A stretch of DNA of 64,000 nucleotides from Labilibaculum sp. K2S (GTDB lineage Bacteria; Bacteroidota; Bacteroidia; Bacteroidales; Marinifilaceae). The notes beneath the pieces are model-generated. The model was not told the DNA's origin. It saw only the letters and a list, made by a program, of their open reading frames with translations, and did not search any database. Shown here piece after piece: positions 25,468-35,140 of this stretch. Every line of letters starts with the position of its first letter. Within the stretch, counting starts at the first letter, position 1. The position numbers were made by a program, and so were the translations under genes. The DNA is taken from positions 186,001 through 250,000 of the forward strand of contig NZ_JAUCMW010000001.1 in the NCBI RefSeq assembly GCF_030372765.1, written 5' to 3'.

Positions 25468-27555
25468 ATGATCTCTAAATTTATTCGATCCGGGCTACTT
25501 ATTAGCTTAACACTTTTTTGGGTTTCCTCCAAGGCTCAAATCTCTTATGGTGGTGAACCTTTATTTAAAAATGGAAAGTTAAAGTCGGAATTGTCAACTA
25601 TTTATTTGCCTCGTTTCAAGATGTCAACAATGAGTAAGGCATATGAACAGGTTGAAGGTAAAAGTTATCTGAAGCATGCACAATATGCTTATCGATATAC
25701 AACAAGCTACAATGCCTTAAATTCTGGTAAATGGCAAGTTTTAGACGATGGCAGAAGAGTCTGGCGGATATCAATTTCGTCGCCGGGAGCATATTCTTTA
25801 GGATTGATCTTTTCAAAATTTAGAATTCCGACAGGTAGTCAGATGTTTGTGTACAATAAGCAATCAAACCGGATATTGGGAGCCTACAACGAAAAAAACA
25901 ACAAAGAATCGGGCAGGTTTTCGGTTGAACCCTTGCAGGGAGATGAAATAACTGTAGAATATATAGAACCTTTGCATCCCGATTTTATTGCCGATATAGA
26001 GATTGGAAGTGTGTTGCATGATTATAAAAATATTTTTAATCAGTTACAAGGAACTGAATCCCGGCTAAAATCATCAGGAACCTGTAATGTGAATATTAAT
26101 TGCCCCCAAGGAGATGAATGGCAGGTTGAAAAGCAATCTGTCTGTCATATTTTGTATAGTGGTTACATTGCATCGGGTGCGCTGATAAATAACACCAGGT
26201 TTGATGGACGGCCTTTTTTACTGACAGCCCATCATGCTGTAAATAGTCAGGAAGATGCAGATGTTGCTATTTTCTACTTTAATTATGAAGCAGTTGATTG
26301 CAGTTCTGATACAGGCTCTAAGTCTCAATCTATTTCAGGATCGAGTTTGCTGGCTACAACAAGCAGGTTGGATTTTACACTTTTAGAACTTTCTGTAATG
26401 CCTCCTGCGTCTTATTCTCCCTATTACACTGGTTGGGATAGATCAGGCCGGGTACCCACAAACACAACCTGTATTCATCATCCACAAGGAGATGTGAAAA
26501 AAATATCTGCTGATTACGATGCTCCGCTAACAGATTCTTATTCAGATAAAAAATATACATTCGATACGAATACGCATTGGTTGATTTTAGAATGGGATTT
26601 AGGAACTACAGAAGGTGGATCTTCCGGATCACCTTTATTTGATGAAAATCATCGCTTAATTGGAGATTTAACAGGAGGAGAGGCTAATTGTGACAATCCG
26701 GTATACGATTATTTTGCGAAGTTTTCAGAAAGTTGGGCCAATTATTCCGAAGCGAATCAGCAATTGAAATTTTGGTTGGATCCATTGAATTTAGGTGTGG
26801 AAACACTTGATGGTGTTGATCCATACAAAGGATTAAGAGCAGTTATTACTGCTTCTCAGGATAGTATCTGTTATGAATCTCAGGTTACCTTTACTGATAT
26901 TTCATTAGGTGAACCGGATGAGTTCTATTGGAATTTTGGTGATGGAGCTACTCCTCAAACATCAATAGAAAAAGGACCTCATGTTGTGAGTTACAGTAAT
27001 CCGGGGCGTAAGCAAGTTAAATTAATTGTGAGAAGGAATGGGGTTGCTGATAGTGTTGTTCGTTCTATTTTGGCGATGGATGTTCCGGTGGCAAATTTTG
27101 ATTATACGGTTGATTTGAATAAGGTTCAAATGACTAATACATCGGTTGAAGGGATGACCTACAATTGGAATTTTGGCGACGGAACAGTTTCAGAGGAGGA
27201 AAATCCGAGTCATACTTATGCCAGGACAGGAAGATATACCATAAATCTTAGCACAGAAAATTTGTGTGGTGTAAATTCAACATCAAAAGAAATAACGACC
27301 ACCTATAATGATTTAGTTAGGATTTATCCAAATCCATCCGATGGTGTTTTTACGGTTGATCTAAGCCAAATAGTTTATTTACGAACCACTTGGATGGTAT
27401 TTGATACAAAGGGAGCTCAAATTCGCTCAGGAGTTGTTTCCAGCTATGAAAGTATGATTAATTTTAATCTGAATGGATTATCTTCAGGAGTCTATATCTT
27501 AAACTTGAATATTGACGGCGTTGATTTGAAAAGAAAACTCCTGCTGACAAATTAA
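25468..27555 (+). CDS. secreted lysyl-endopeptidase-like serine protease with PKD and type IX sorting domains
   Basis: About 695 residues. The ATG at 25468 (MISKFIRSGLLISL...) gives a good signal peptide; a TTG at 25453 is also possible. The trypsin-fold protease domain (about 190-440) has the catalytic triad in FLLTAHHAV (His), RLDFTLLEL (Asp) and EGGSSGSPLF (Ser), and resembles the Achromobacter lysyl endopeptidase family (CNVNINCPQGDEW start). One or two PKD-like domains follow (YWNFGDGATPQ and YNWNFGDGTVSEEE). The C-terminus is a type IX sorting domain (RIYPNPSDGVFTVDL ... GVYILNLNIDG), so the protein is probably exported and anchored or released by T9SS. Confidence 0.88.
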   Translation: MISKFIRSGLLISLTLFWVSSKAQISYGGEPLFKNGKLKSELSTIYLPRFKMSTMSKAYEQVEGKSYLKHAQYAYRYTTSYNALNSGKWQVLDDGRRVWRISISSPGAYSLGLIFSKFRIPTGSQMFVYNKQSNRILGAYNEKNNKESGRFSVEPLQGDEITVEYIEPLHPDFIADIEIGSVLHDYKNIFNQLQGTESRLKSSGTCNVNINCPQGDEWQVEKQSVCHILYSGYIASGALINNTRFDGRPFLLTAHHAVNSQEDADVAIFYFNYEAVDCSSDTGSKSQSISGSSLLATTSRLDFTLLELSVMPPASYSPYYTGWDRSGRVPTNTTCIHHPQGDVKKISADYDAPLTDSYSDKKYTFDTNTHWLILEWDLGTTEGGSSGSPLFDENHRLIGDLTGGEANCDNPVYDYFAKFSESWANYSEANQQLKFWLDPLNLGVETLDGVDPYKGLRAVITASQDSICYESQVTFTDISLGEPDEFYWNFGDGATPQTSIEKGPHVVSYSNPGRKQVKLIVRRNGVADSVVRSILAMDVPVANFDYTVDLNKVQMTNTSVEGMTYNWNFGDGTVSEEENPSHTYARTGRYTINLSTENLCGVNSTSKEITTTYNDLVRIYPNPSDGVFTVDLSQIVYLRTTWMVFDTKGAQIRSGVVSSYESMINFNLNGLSSGVYILNLNIDGVDLKRKLLLTN

Positions 27556-27562
27556 AAGATAG

Positions 27563-27596
27563 TCTCATTCTATTTTTTTAAGTGAATAGAATGAGA
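27563..27596. terminator. convergent terminator
   Basis: TCTCATTCTAT and ATAGAATGAGA, a perfect 11-bp stem with a T-rich loop, between the protease gene and proC. Confidence 0.7.
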
Positions 27597-27606
27597 ACTA
27601 ATGTTG

Positions 27607-28410
27607 TTATTTTTCAATTTTTTGAAAAGATGTTACAATTCCTTTGATTAATGCAGACGAAAACCCTTGATGTTCCATCTCGTTTAATCCGACAATTGTA
27701 CAACCTTTTGGTGTAGTAACCTTGTCGATTTCCGATTCGGGATGATCATTATTAATTTGAAGCATTTCGGCAGCACCTTTTACTGTTTGAGATACTATTT
27801 GTTTGGCGGTATTGGCATCAAAACCAATTTGAATCCCACCTTGAATCATTGCACGAATAAAACGGAACACAAAAGCGATTCCACAAGCACCTAAAATGGT
27901 GGCTGCCTCCATAAGTTCTTCATTAATAATCAGGCTTTCTCCAACACAATCGAAAACAGCTTTAATGTTTTTTGTTTCTTCCGGAGAAGCATTTTTGCCG
28001 CAAATACAGGTTGTTGATTCAGATATATTGGCCGCAATATTTGGCATAGCTCTAAAAACCGGTATTTTATGATCCAGCATTTCTGAAATTTCTTCGGTTG
28101 TCAGTCCGGTTGCAAGAGAGACAAGTACATGCTGTCCTTCAATGATTTCACCTTTAATCTCTTTAATTATTTTACCAACATTGTAAGGCTTAACGGCAAC
28201 TAAAATAATATTGGAATTTCTAACAGCTTCACAGTTATCCGATGTAATTGCAGCTCCCTCTGTTACTAAATCCGCTATTAAATCAATATTTCGTCTTGTT
28301 GCAGTTACATGGTTCGGGCTAAAAGTATCGTTATTTAAAAGTCCTTTAACAATCGAGCGACCTAAATTACCACAACCAATAACACAAATTTTTTGATCTT
28401 TCATATTCAT
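27607..28410 (-). CDS. proC: pyrroline-5-carboxylate reductase
   Basis: A 267-residue ProC. It reduces pyrroline-5-carboxylate to proline with NAD(P)H in the cytosol. The N-terminal Rossmann motif is VIGCGNLGRSIVKGLL (about 10-25), followed by VAVKPYNVG near 72 and FRAMPNIAANISES (about 117-130). The helical C-terminal dimerisation domain carries the signature TPKGCTIVGLNEMEHQGF near 230-247. Normal length is about 265-275. It is a single leftward gene; the start could be the first or second Met, six bases apart. Confidence 0.95.
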   Translation of the reverse strand: MNMKDQKICVIGCGNLGRSIVKGLLNNDTFSPNHVTATRRNIDLIADLVTEGAAITSDNCEAVRNSNIILVAVKPYNVGKIIKEIKGEIIEGQHVLVSLATGLTTEEISEMLDHKIPVFRAMPNIAANISESTTCICGKNASPEETKNIKAVFDCVGESLIINEELMEAATILGACGIAFVFRFIRAMIQGGIQIGFDANTAKQIVSQTVKGAAEMLQINNDHPESEIDKVTTPKGCTIVGLNEMEHQGFSSALIKGIVTSFQKIEK

Positions 28411-28718
28411 TCATATTTGTCTGACAGCACGATTTTGATATAAGTTAATTAAAACCATATAAAAATGGGGCTTAAAATATTCGTAAGAAAATAAGGAGGT
28501 GTGTATATTTTTTATCAGAGTTTAAAAGTACAATTTTTTTTGATATCAGAAGAATGAAAAAATTGCATCTGTTAATTATACACTACAGCAATTGTTTATT
28601 GTAGTAAGTTACTTAATAGTAGGTGTGTATGTGTTGTTTTTTAATGCTTTAAAATCAAGAGTCGGTAGACCACAATTTTCTTTTTTGAAAATTATTTTTG
28701 AATGATAAAAAAAAGTCA

Positions 28719-28726
28719 TATTTTTG
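28719..28726 (+). promoter_or_regulatory. -7 promoter box of the LacI-MFS-ROK operon
   Basis: TATTTTTG matches TAnnTTTG exactly, with a TTTG at 28697-28700, 18 bases upstream, as a possible -33 element. Confidence 0.55.
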
Positions 28727-28727
28727 A

Positions 28728-28752
28728 TAAACCGATTTAGTAAACCGATTTA
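28728..28752 (+). promoter_or_regulatory. tandem LacI-type operators
   Basis: Two copies of TAAACCGATTTA (28728-28739 and 28741-28752), 13 bases apart, each a near-palindrome centred on CG. A third partial site, TAAAACCGAAAA, starts at 28754. They directly follow the -7 box, so a bound repressor would block initiation. Confidence 0.6.
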
Positions 28753-28768
28753 GTAAAACCGAAAACCT

Positions 28769-29764
28769 TTGAAAAAGAAATCAATTAAAGATATTGCCCA
28801 AGATTTAGGAGTTTCAAAAACTACTGTCTCATTCGTTTTAAATAAAAAAGGAGATGAAAAGAACATCAGTAAAAAAACTCAAAAAGTGATATTGGATTAC
28901 ATCGAAGAGGTAGGTTATCAACCGAATCAAATTGCCAAGAGTTTAAAGAATGGTACAACTAATACCATTGGCTATCTGGTTCCTGATATCTCGAATCCAT
29001 TTTATGCTAAAATAGGACGAATGATTGAAGATTTGCTTTGGGAAAAAGGATATCATTTGCTAATTGGCAGTACCGATGAGAAAAAAGAAAAAGAAGAGTT
29101 ATTGCTTAATATGTTTGTAAACAGGCAGGTTGACGGATTAATTATTGCGTCTTGTTTTATAAAAGGAGATGTTTTAAAATCTCTTTCCAAGCAAAATTTC
29201 CCAATGGTTTTCTTCGATCGGGAAGACCCTGAATTTTCAGCCAATTACATTTTGGTTGAAAATAAAAAGCCAATGAAGGAGGCTATTCAGAAAACAATAA
29301 ATAAAGGAGCCAAAAAAATTGGTCTGTTGTCCATTACGCCGGATATTTATTCTTTAAAACTCAGGATAGATGGATACAAGCAGGCCTTAACAGATAATGG
29401 CTTAGAGTATGACGAAAATTTACTTCGAATTGTAGATTACAATCATATAAAAGAAAGTGCTCAAAAGGAATTGAAATACTTGATTGAAGCTGGGGTTGAG
29501 GTCGTTGTTTTTACTAATAATCAGATTACTGCTACGGCTATTTGGTTAATGAATATGAATTATCCTGAAAAGGTAAAAGAAATCACCTTTGTGAGTTTCG
29601 ATAATCTTGACATTTTTGATTATTCGATGCCAAGAGTAATTTCCATTGCTCAACCTATTGATCTTATTGCCGGAAATTCTGTCGATATCCTGAAGGAAGT
29701 AATCAAATGCAAAGTAAATAAGAATACAAGAATAGAATTGAAACCTAAATTAATAGAACGTTAA
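28769..29764 (+). CDS. LacI family transcriptional regulator
   Basis: A 331-residue regulator that starts at TTG 28769. The N-terminal helix-turn-helix is SIKDIAQDLGVSKTTVSFVL (residues 5-24), followed by the hinge region VGYQPNQIAKSLKNGTTN. A periplasmic-binding-protein-like sensor domain follows from about 62 (IGYLVPDISNPFYAKIGRMI) to the C-terminus. It probably represses its own operon with the downstream MFS carrier and ROK kinase and is released by a sugar or sugar phosphate. Two CG-centred operator-like sites lie between promoter and start codon. The gap to the MFS gene is 15 bases. Confidence 0.93.
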   Translation: MKKKSIKDIAQDLGVSKTTVSFVLNKKGDEKNISKKTQKVILDYIEEVGYQPNQIAKSLKNGTTNTIGYLVPDISNPFYAKIGRMIEDLLWEKGYHLLIGSTDEKKEKEELLLNMFVNRQVDGLIIASCFIKGDVLKSLSKQNFPMVFFDREDPEFSANYILVENKKPMKEAIQKTINKGAKKIGLLSITPDIYSLKLRIDGYKQALTDNGLEYDENLLRIVDYNHIKESAQKELKYLIEAGVEVVVFTNNQITATAIWLMNMNYPEKVKEITFVSFDNLDIFDYSMPRVISIAQPIDLIAGNSVDILKEVIKCKVNKNTRIELKPKLIER

Positions 29765-29779
29765 TAATAAAAGTCAACA

Positions 29780-30934
29780 ATGAAGAATAATTATCTAAAA
29801 TCAGGGCCAATTTTTTTGGCTTTCTTATGCATGGGATTTGGTGATGTTGTAGGGCCACTTACAAGTCAGTTACAAAGCGAGTATGAGTTGAGTAACCTTT
29901 TGGCCGGATTGGTCACCTTTATGGGATTTATCATGTTTGGTTTGCTTTCTGTTCCGATGGGATTGTATCAGGATAGAAAAGGAAAAAAGCGTGTATTGCT
30001 TCTTGGTATGCTAGCCGCATTAGTAGGTTTAGTGTTACCTATATTAGGCAATTTCTCTTCATTTATTTTGTTATTAGGGTCGTTGTTACTGTTAGGTACC
30101 GGTGCTACTTTGCTGCAGGTTGCAGGCAATCCAATTATGAGAGATGTATCACCTGAAGGAAAGTATTCCAGGAATTTGTCATTCGGACAGTTTATTAAGG
30201 CAATTGGTTCTTTATCAGGAGCTTTAATTCCATTGTTGGCTGCAAAATATTGGGGATTGGATTGGAAACTTTTGTTTCCGATTTATTCCGGAATTCTCTT
30301 AGTTGCTGCAATTTATTTATATGTTGTTACTATTGAAGAGAAAAGAGATGATTCAGCATCTCCTGCTTCATTTGGATCGGTACTTGCTTTGTTGAAAAAT
30401 CCATATGTTTTCTTTATGGTTTTGGCCATTTTCTTATATGTTGGTTCAGAGGTAAGTATGAGTGCTAAACTTCCAAACTATTTATCTGAAAAATTTAATT
30501 TTGATATTAAGGAACTGGGTTTGTGGGGAACTTTATTTTTCTTTATGGCTTTAATGACCGGTCGTTTTTTGGGAGGTGTAATTTTGAATTGGATGTCTCC
30601 TTCAAGATTTTTGAAAATCACAACTCTTTTGTCCTTAATTGGGATTGCCGGACTTTATATTGCAACAAGTTCGGTTATGGGATTTGCGGCTATATTAGTG
30701 ATTGGATTGGGATTTGCTAATATTTTCCCATTGGTATTTTCAATAACAATTGATGCAATGCCTGAAAGAAGTAACGAAATTTCAGGTTTGATGGTGACAG
30801 CGATTATTGGTGGAGCTATTGTTCCTGTAATATTTGGTGCTGTAGCAGATGTTTTCTCACTTATGGCTGGTTTTGTTGTTACACTAGTGTGTATTGGATA
30901 CATTTTTGGATTATCGTTTTACAAAAGAAAGTAA
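29780..30934 (+). CDS. sugar-type MFS transporter
   Basis: A 384-residue major facilitator with about 12 membrane helices. The loop after helix 2 reads PMGLYQDRKGKKRVLLLG, the MFS A-motif region. Its overall pattern (GPLTSQLQSEYELSNLLAGL, LGTGATLLQVAGNPIMRDVS) resembles the fucose/glucose/galactose-proton symporter branch (FucP/GluP-like). It would carry a monosaccharide across the inner membrane for the ROK kinase encoded 8 bases downstream. The exact sugar cannot be told; mannose or glucose would suit the nearby glycan locus. Confidence 0.85.
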   Translation: MKNNYLKSGPIFLAFLCMGFGDVVGPLTSQLQSEYELSNLLAGLVTFMGFIMFGLLSVPMGLYQDRKGKKRVLLLGMLAALVGLVLPILGNFSSFILLLGSLLLLGTGATLLQVAGNPIMRDVSPEGKYSRNLSFGQFIKAIGSLSGALIPLLAAKYWGLDWKLLFPIYSGILLVAAIYLYVVTIEEKRDDSASPASFGSVLALLKNPYVFFMVLAIFLYVGSEVSMSAKLPNYLSEKFNFDIKELGLWGTLFFFMALMTGRFLGGVILNWMSPSRFLKITTLLSLIGIAGLYIATSSVMGFAAILVIGLGFANIFPLVFSITIDAMPERSNEISGLMVTAIIGGAIVPVIFGAVADVFSLMAGFVVTLVCIGYIFGLSFYKRK

Positions 30935-30942
30935 GGAAGTAT

Positions 30943-32040
30943 ATGAATATTTGGAGTGATAAAAGAGTTGTAATGACACTTGATGCAGGAGGAACAAATT
31001 TTGTTTTTTCGGCAATGAAAAGCGGGGAAGAAATAGTTGAATCAATTTGTAAGCCGTCGAATGCAGATCAACTTGATTTGTGTTTGAAAACAATTGTTGA
31101 CGGATTTCAGGAAGTTCTGAATCTGCTTGCGGAGAAACCTGTTGCAATTAGTTTTGCATTTCCTGGTCCTGCCGATTACAGAAATGGTATTATTGGTGAT
31201 TTGCCAAACCTTCCTGCATTTAGAGGAGGAGTTGCTTTAGGACCAATGCTGGAGGAGAAATTTTCGATACCGGTTTTTATAAATAATGATGGTGATTTAT
31301 TTGCCTATGGTGAAGCCTTGGGAGGCGTATTACCTGCTATCAATAAGCGATTAGAAGAGGAAAATAGTCCTAAGCGTTATCGAAATTTAATTGGTGTTAC
31401 TCTGGGTACCGGATTTGGTGGCGGATTAGTGCACAATAATGAATTGTTTATTGGCGATAATTCTATTGCAACAGAGGTTTGGCTAACAAGCTCACGAATT
31501 TTTCCTGATCGATTTGCTGAAGAGGGAATAAGTACCCGGGCTATTCAAAGAACATTTATTGAAAATGCAAAAGGCAGGTATTCCTGTGAACTGATGCCAA
31601 AAGATGTTTATGATGTTGCTATGGATAATAATAATCCAGATCAAGAAGCAGCTCTAAAAGCATTTGAACTGTTTGGAAGATGTTTAGGAGATAGTTTGAC
31701 TAATCTTTTAACCATTACTGATGGTATTGCTGTTATTGGTGGAGGTTTAACCGGTGCTCATGATTTATATATGCCGGCTGCTTTGAAAGAAATGAATGGT
31801 AATTGCTGCACTGCAGGTGGAGAATCTCTTCCTCGTTTGGTTCAAAAAGTGTACAATATCGATAACGATTCAGAATTTAACGAATTTGTTTCAGATTGTT
31901 CAGTAGATATACAAATACCAGGAACAGATAAAACGATTAAATATGATCCAAATCCTCGCTTAGCAGTTTGTTTCAGTAAGCTTGGAGCAAGTAAAGCTAT
32001 TGCAATTGGAGCATATGCATTTGCATTGAAAAATTTGTAG
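30943..32040 (+). CDS. ROK family sugar kinase
   Basis: 365 residues when started at ATG 30943 (MNIWSDKRVVMTLDAGGTNF); a start 54 bases further upstream would overlap the MFS gene and adds an unlikely tail. The phosphate motif is TLDAGGTNFVFSAM (about 11-24), the catalytic Asp is in FINNDGDLFAYGEALGG near 120, and GVTLGTGFGGGLV near 155 is the second nucleotide or substrate motif. The zinc-binding CxCGxxGC motif of most ROK hexokinases is absent. It probably phosphorylates a hexose such as mannose, glucose or fructose. It is the last gene of the LacI-MFS-ROK operon. Confidence 0.88.
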   Translation: MNIWSDKRVVMTLDAGGTNFVFSAMKSGEEIVESICKPSNADQLDLCLKTIVDGFQEVLNLLAEKPVAISFAFPGPADYRNGIIGDLPNLPAFRGGVALGPMLEEKFSIPVFINNDGDLFAYGEALGGVLPAINKRLEEENSPKRYRNLIGVTLGTGFGGGLVHNNELFIGDNSIATEVWLTSSRIFPDRFAEEGISTRAIQRTFIENAKGRYSCELMPKDVYDVAMDNNNPDQEAALKAFELFGRCLGDSLTNLLTITDGIAVIGGGLTGAHDLYMPAALKEMNGNCCTAGGESLPRLVQKVYNIDNDSEFNEFVSDCSVDIQIPGTDKTIKYDPNPRLAVCFSKLGASKAIAIGAYAFALKNL

Positions 32041-32132
32041 TAGTAGTGTGCTACCCTTCGGATTGAGAAGCAAATTTGTTTCTCTTTCCGAACCTTTTTT
32101 CATAAGAAGGATGAATTTTAGATTAGTTTGAA

Positions 32133-32158
32133 AACCAGACGAAAGTCTGGTTTTTTTT
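32133..32158. terminator. strong terminator between convergent ROK and regulator genes
   Basis: AACCAGAC GAAA GTCTGGTT followed by a T8 run. Upstream A residues are few, so it mainly serves the rightward operon. Confidence 0.9.
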
Positions 32159-32163
32159 ATGCT

Positions 32164-34692
32164 CTAAATCGTTATGTTTTCAGAAACAATATCTTTAAAT
32201 GAGCATTGATATTTTTCATTGTATAATTTCACATAGAGTTTAATATAGTTTTCATAAGTCTCCATTGCCAAGCTATGTTTTCCTTGTATGGAAAGGAGAT
32301 TGCATTTTACCCGAAGTGCAGTTTCATTCATCTGATCGAATCCAAAAATAACATTCGAAATGGACAAACGTATGCTTGGTTCAAAATCGAATTTAGTTAA
32401 TAATTCTTCCAGAGTACTTACAATTGTACCGGTCGTTTTGTCTTTAAAAGAATCCAGCCATTCAGGAATGATATCGCGAAGCAGAGTACCTCTGTATAAT
32501 ATCTGAATAATTTCTTCTATTTTATCACTATCTGAATTTGTTATTTGGGTACTAATACATTTCTGAATGTGTGCCAGATCACAGAAAATGTTCTCTTCGA
32601 GTACCATCTTCCAATAATTATTGTCAAAAGTAATTTCAATACCTTGAATATCTTCTAAGATGCCACGTAATTTTTTAATATTAACACCTCTGTTGTTTTT
32701 GGCCTTATCTTCCGGTTTATCAGGCCAAAGGAATTCTTGAATTCTTCTTGATGAAATTCCTTTTCCATCTTCAAGAGAATACAATAATATTAAAAGGAAC
32801 AATTCTTTTAGAGTAGGACTAAAGCGGTAGGTGATATCTTTGTTTTTCTTATCAAAAACCTGAAATCCTCCAAACAAAAGGATAGAGTTTACTTGTGGAA
32901 TTTCAAAAGTAGGTAGTTTTTCCTGAAATGTTAAAATGGAATCATTTTCTAATTTTTCATTTTTTATTTTAGCTCTTATTTTTCTTCTTACTAAAAATAT
33001 CAGGAACAAAAGGGTACTGGCTAAAAAAACATAGAATAATTTTATGGAGAAAGGAAGTGAATGATTATTCATATTCAATTCTGTATCTGCTCCAGGTTCA
33101 TAGCTTATCGAATACATGGATACCTCATAGGTTTCAGCTTCCGCATCCGTTTCCTGCGATGTAAGTGCAATCAATTTATTCTCACTTTCCCAGTAATACA
33201 AATCAGCGAATGATTTGATGTCAACAAATTCGTACGGTATACTATCGCCAATAAAATATAGTTTTGGATCATTAATAAATCCTTTTGCTATTCGAAGATG
33301 AGTACTGCTTTTTTGACAAGGAAATAGTAATGTATAAAAGGCACTGTCTTTTTCAGTTACTTTTAATGAATTAACGGGCAGGTATTGAAATTGATCATTT
33401 TGCTGTAGTTTCCATAGTTTTTTTATCTCATTTTTTTCAAAATCAATACGATAAAGGTCGTAGTAAAATTCTTTTCCTAAAATTTGTTTTCCAAGCGAAT
33501 TTCCCAGTCCTCCAAATAAGTAAACAACATTACTGTTTTCTGATGAAAATCCAAGCGAACTGCAATACCGAGGTTCGATTACATCTCCTTTAAGTTTGAG
33601 CTCAGTCCATACTTTGCTTTTTTCGTTAAACGATTTAATTGAATTGGAATAGGAATAGTAACCGTATCCGCACAAAGTAGTTATTTGGTGATTAGTTGGA
33701 TGAATCAGCTTGTTGTGATGCCACCACTTTGGAAGATCGTTAGTTACACTGTCTACATGACTCCAACTTTGATTGACTGAATTGTAAATTGAAAGATCGT
33801 TTTGGTTTAAACTATACGAAACTAATTGATTGTTACGATCAAAAATAAGCTGTTGAGATTTTTCAAATACAGGGTAACCGGAATTTTTATTGTTTGTAGC
33901 TAAAGTGCCTGTTTTAAATGAGTAGGTGCTTGTAGTACCATTTTTAAGAACAAAATGAATTGTCTCATTTTTTTTATCATATGCCATCGACGGCAATGAG
34001 GGAAATGATAAAGTTTTTATTTTCGTCCATCGATTGTGATAATCAATTACCCAATCGGGATTGTACAGTTTTGCAGTTCTGCTTGATAAGATGTCTTTAA
34101 GTTCATTGTTGGCAACTTTTCGAAATGGCCATAGATGTTTTGGTGTTCCGTCAATATGAATGGCCAAATCTTTTACAGACATCGAAGGAACTTCATCGAT
34201 AAAAAAGCCATACTTGTTTACAACACCCAAAGACAATGAAAATTCAGAAGCTTTTGGAAATTGAATTGAATTTTTAAAGTGATTGTCCCCAAGAGTTAAG
34301 GCAATCTCTCCATTTTCACTATCAATTTCAAGTTGGAATGGAATCCATCTGTTTCGAAGAAGGTTTAGTGAATTAAAATTACAATGAAATTTAGTTTCTT
34401 TTTTATTGTGGATTACATATAAATCCGGTTCTCTATAGGTAACCTGAATTAAGTTTTTACCATGTTCCTCCTTTAATGATAGAATTTCCCCATAATGCGT
34501 TTCCGTTTCCCGTAAAGAAAGCATAAAGGCAATGGTGAAGCTTTTGGTATATGAAATATTATTCTTGTGTGTAATATCAATTCCAGTTCGATTCTCTTTC
34601 GAAACCTCGTTGGATTTAAAATAAATACCATGGTCGGCATAAAGAGAAGGGGAAGATATAATTAAGGCAAATAATGCAAGTAGAAATTTCAT
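32164..34692 (-). CDS. transmembrane regulator with Kelch-like ectodomain and SARP/BTAD-type cytosolic domain
   Basis: An 842-residue leftward gene. A signal peptide (MKFLLALFALIISSPSLYA) is followed by a LamG-like beta domain (about 25-200) and Kelch-like repeats (about 225-540, with LCGYGYYSY and VYLFGGLGNSLG). One membrane helix lies at about 548-566 (LFYVFLASTLLFLIFLV). The cytosolic part has a winged-helix domain (about 600-680, FGGFQVFDKKNKD, SPTLKELFLLILLY, RRIQEFLWPD) like AfsR/SARP activators, then a helical BTAD-like repeat region (to 842, ending in a TPR-like SIQGKHSLAMETYENYIKLY). It could sense glycans outside the membrane and activate the divergent susC operon 448 bases away. 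That link is inferred. Confidence 0.75.
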   Translation of the reverse strand: MKFLLALFALIISSPSLYADHGIYFKSNEVSKENRTGIDITHKNNISYTKSFTIAFMLSLRETETHYGEILSLKEEHGKNLIQVTYREPDLYVIHNKKETKFHCNFNSLNLLRNRWIPFQLEIDSENGEIALTLGDNHFKNSIQFPKASEFSLSLGVVNKYGFFIDEVPSMSVKDLAIHIDGTPKHLWPFRKVANNELKDILSSRTAKLYNPDWVIDYHNRWTKIKTLSFPSLPSMAYDKKNETIHFVLKNGTTSTYSFKTGTLATNNKNSGYPVFEKSQQLIFDRNNQLVSYSLNQNDLSIYNSVNQSWSHVDSVTNDLPKWWHHNKLIHPTNHQITTLCGYGYYSYSNSIKSFNEKSKVWTELKLKGDVIEPRYCSSLGFSSENSNVVYLFGGLGNSLGKQILGKEFYYDLYRIDFEKNEIKKLWKLQQNDQFQYLPVNSLKVTEKDSAFYTLLFPCQKSSTHLRIAKGFINDPKLYFIGDSIPYEFVDIKSFADLYYWESENKLIALTSQETDAEAETYEVSMYSISYEPGADTELNMNNHSLPFSIKLFYVFLASTLLFLIFLVRRKIRAKIKNEKLENDSILTFQEKLPTFEIPQVNSILLFGGFQVFDKKNKDITYRFSPTLKELFLLILLYSLEDGKGISSRRIQEFLWPDKPEDKAKNNRGVNIKKLRGILEDIQGIEITFDNNYWKMVLEENIFCDLAHIQKCISTQITNSDSDKIEEIIQILYRGTLLRDIIPEWLDSFKDKTTGTIVSTLEELLTKFDFEPSIRLSISNVIFGFDQMNETALRVKCNLLSIQGKHSLAMETYENYIKLYVKLYNEKYQCSFKDIVSENITI

Positions 34693-35140
34693 TATTGTTT
34701 ATGGAGTTTGTTAATTTCCAAATATATCGAAATATACCAAGACTTTAAAGATAAAAGCCTAAAAAGACTAAGGTCATTGCACAAAACGGAAGAAGAATTA
34801 GTGAACTTATTTTAGCTTGATATCAATCAAATTGATTTATTCGTTTCGATAATAGAAAAAACGGTAAATAGGTGGTGGAATTGTGATAGGTATGAGTTGT
34901 TTCTAAAATCGACTTCATTCAATAGTGGGAACAAATAAGGAATTGCTAAAAAACCTAATTAATTGTGCCTGACAATCCTTTTGTGGTAAAGTTTTGTAAA
35001 TCAGACATAAAACGTTTGATTAATGATTTTATGTGCCTTGTTAATTCAATATTAATCGTGAATTAATACGTTTGCGTTAATATTGGTTGCAGAAAAAAAC
35101 AACTTTTTTTTTGTTCATTGTATAATTAATAATTCTAACT
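34693..35140. other. divergent control region between regulator and susC
   Basis: 448 bases without a gene. TACGTTTG (35067-35074) is a -7-type box for susC, though the nearest TTG upstream is 26 bases away instead of about 20. TAAAACGTTTGA (35008-35019) is a CG-centred near-palindrome similar in shape to the LacI operators at 28728. The rest shows nothing clear. Confidence 0.45.

Larger units (their letters stand above)
28411..28768. other. divergent promoter region between proC and the LacI operon
   Basis: 358 bases. The right-hand end carries the promoter and operator-like repeats listed separately. In the remaining 300 bases I see nothing beyond AT-rich sequence. Confidence 0.6.
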
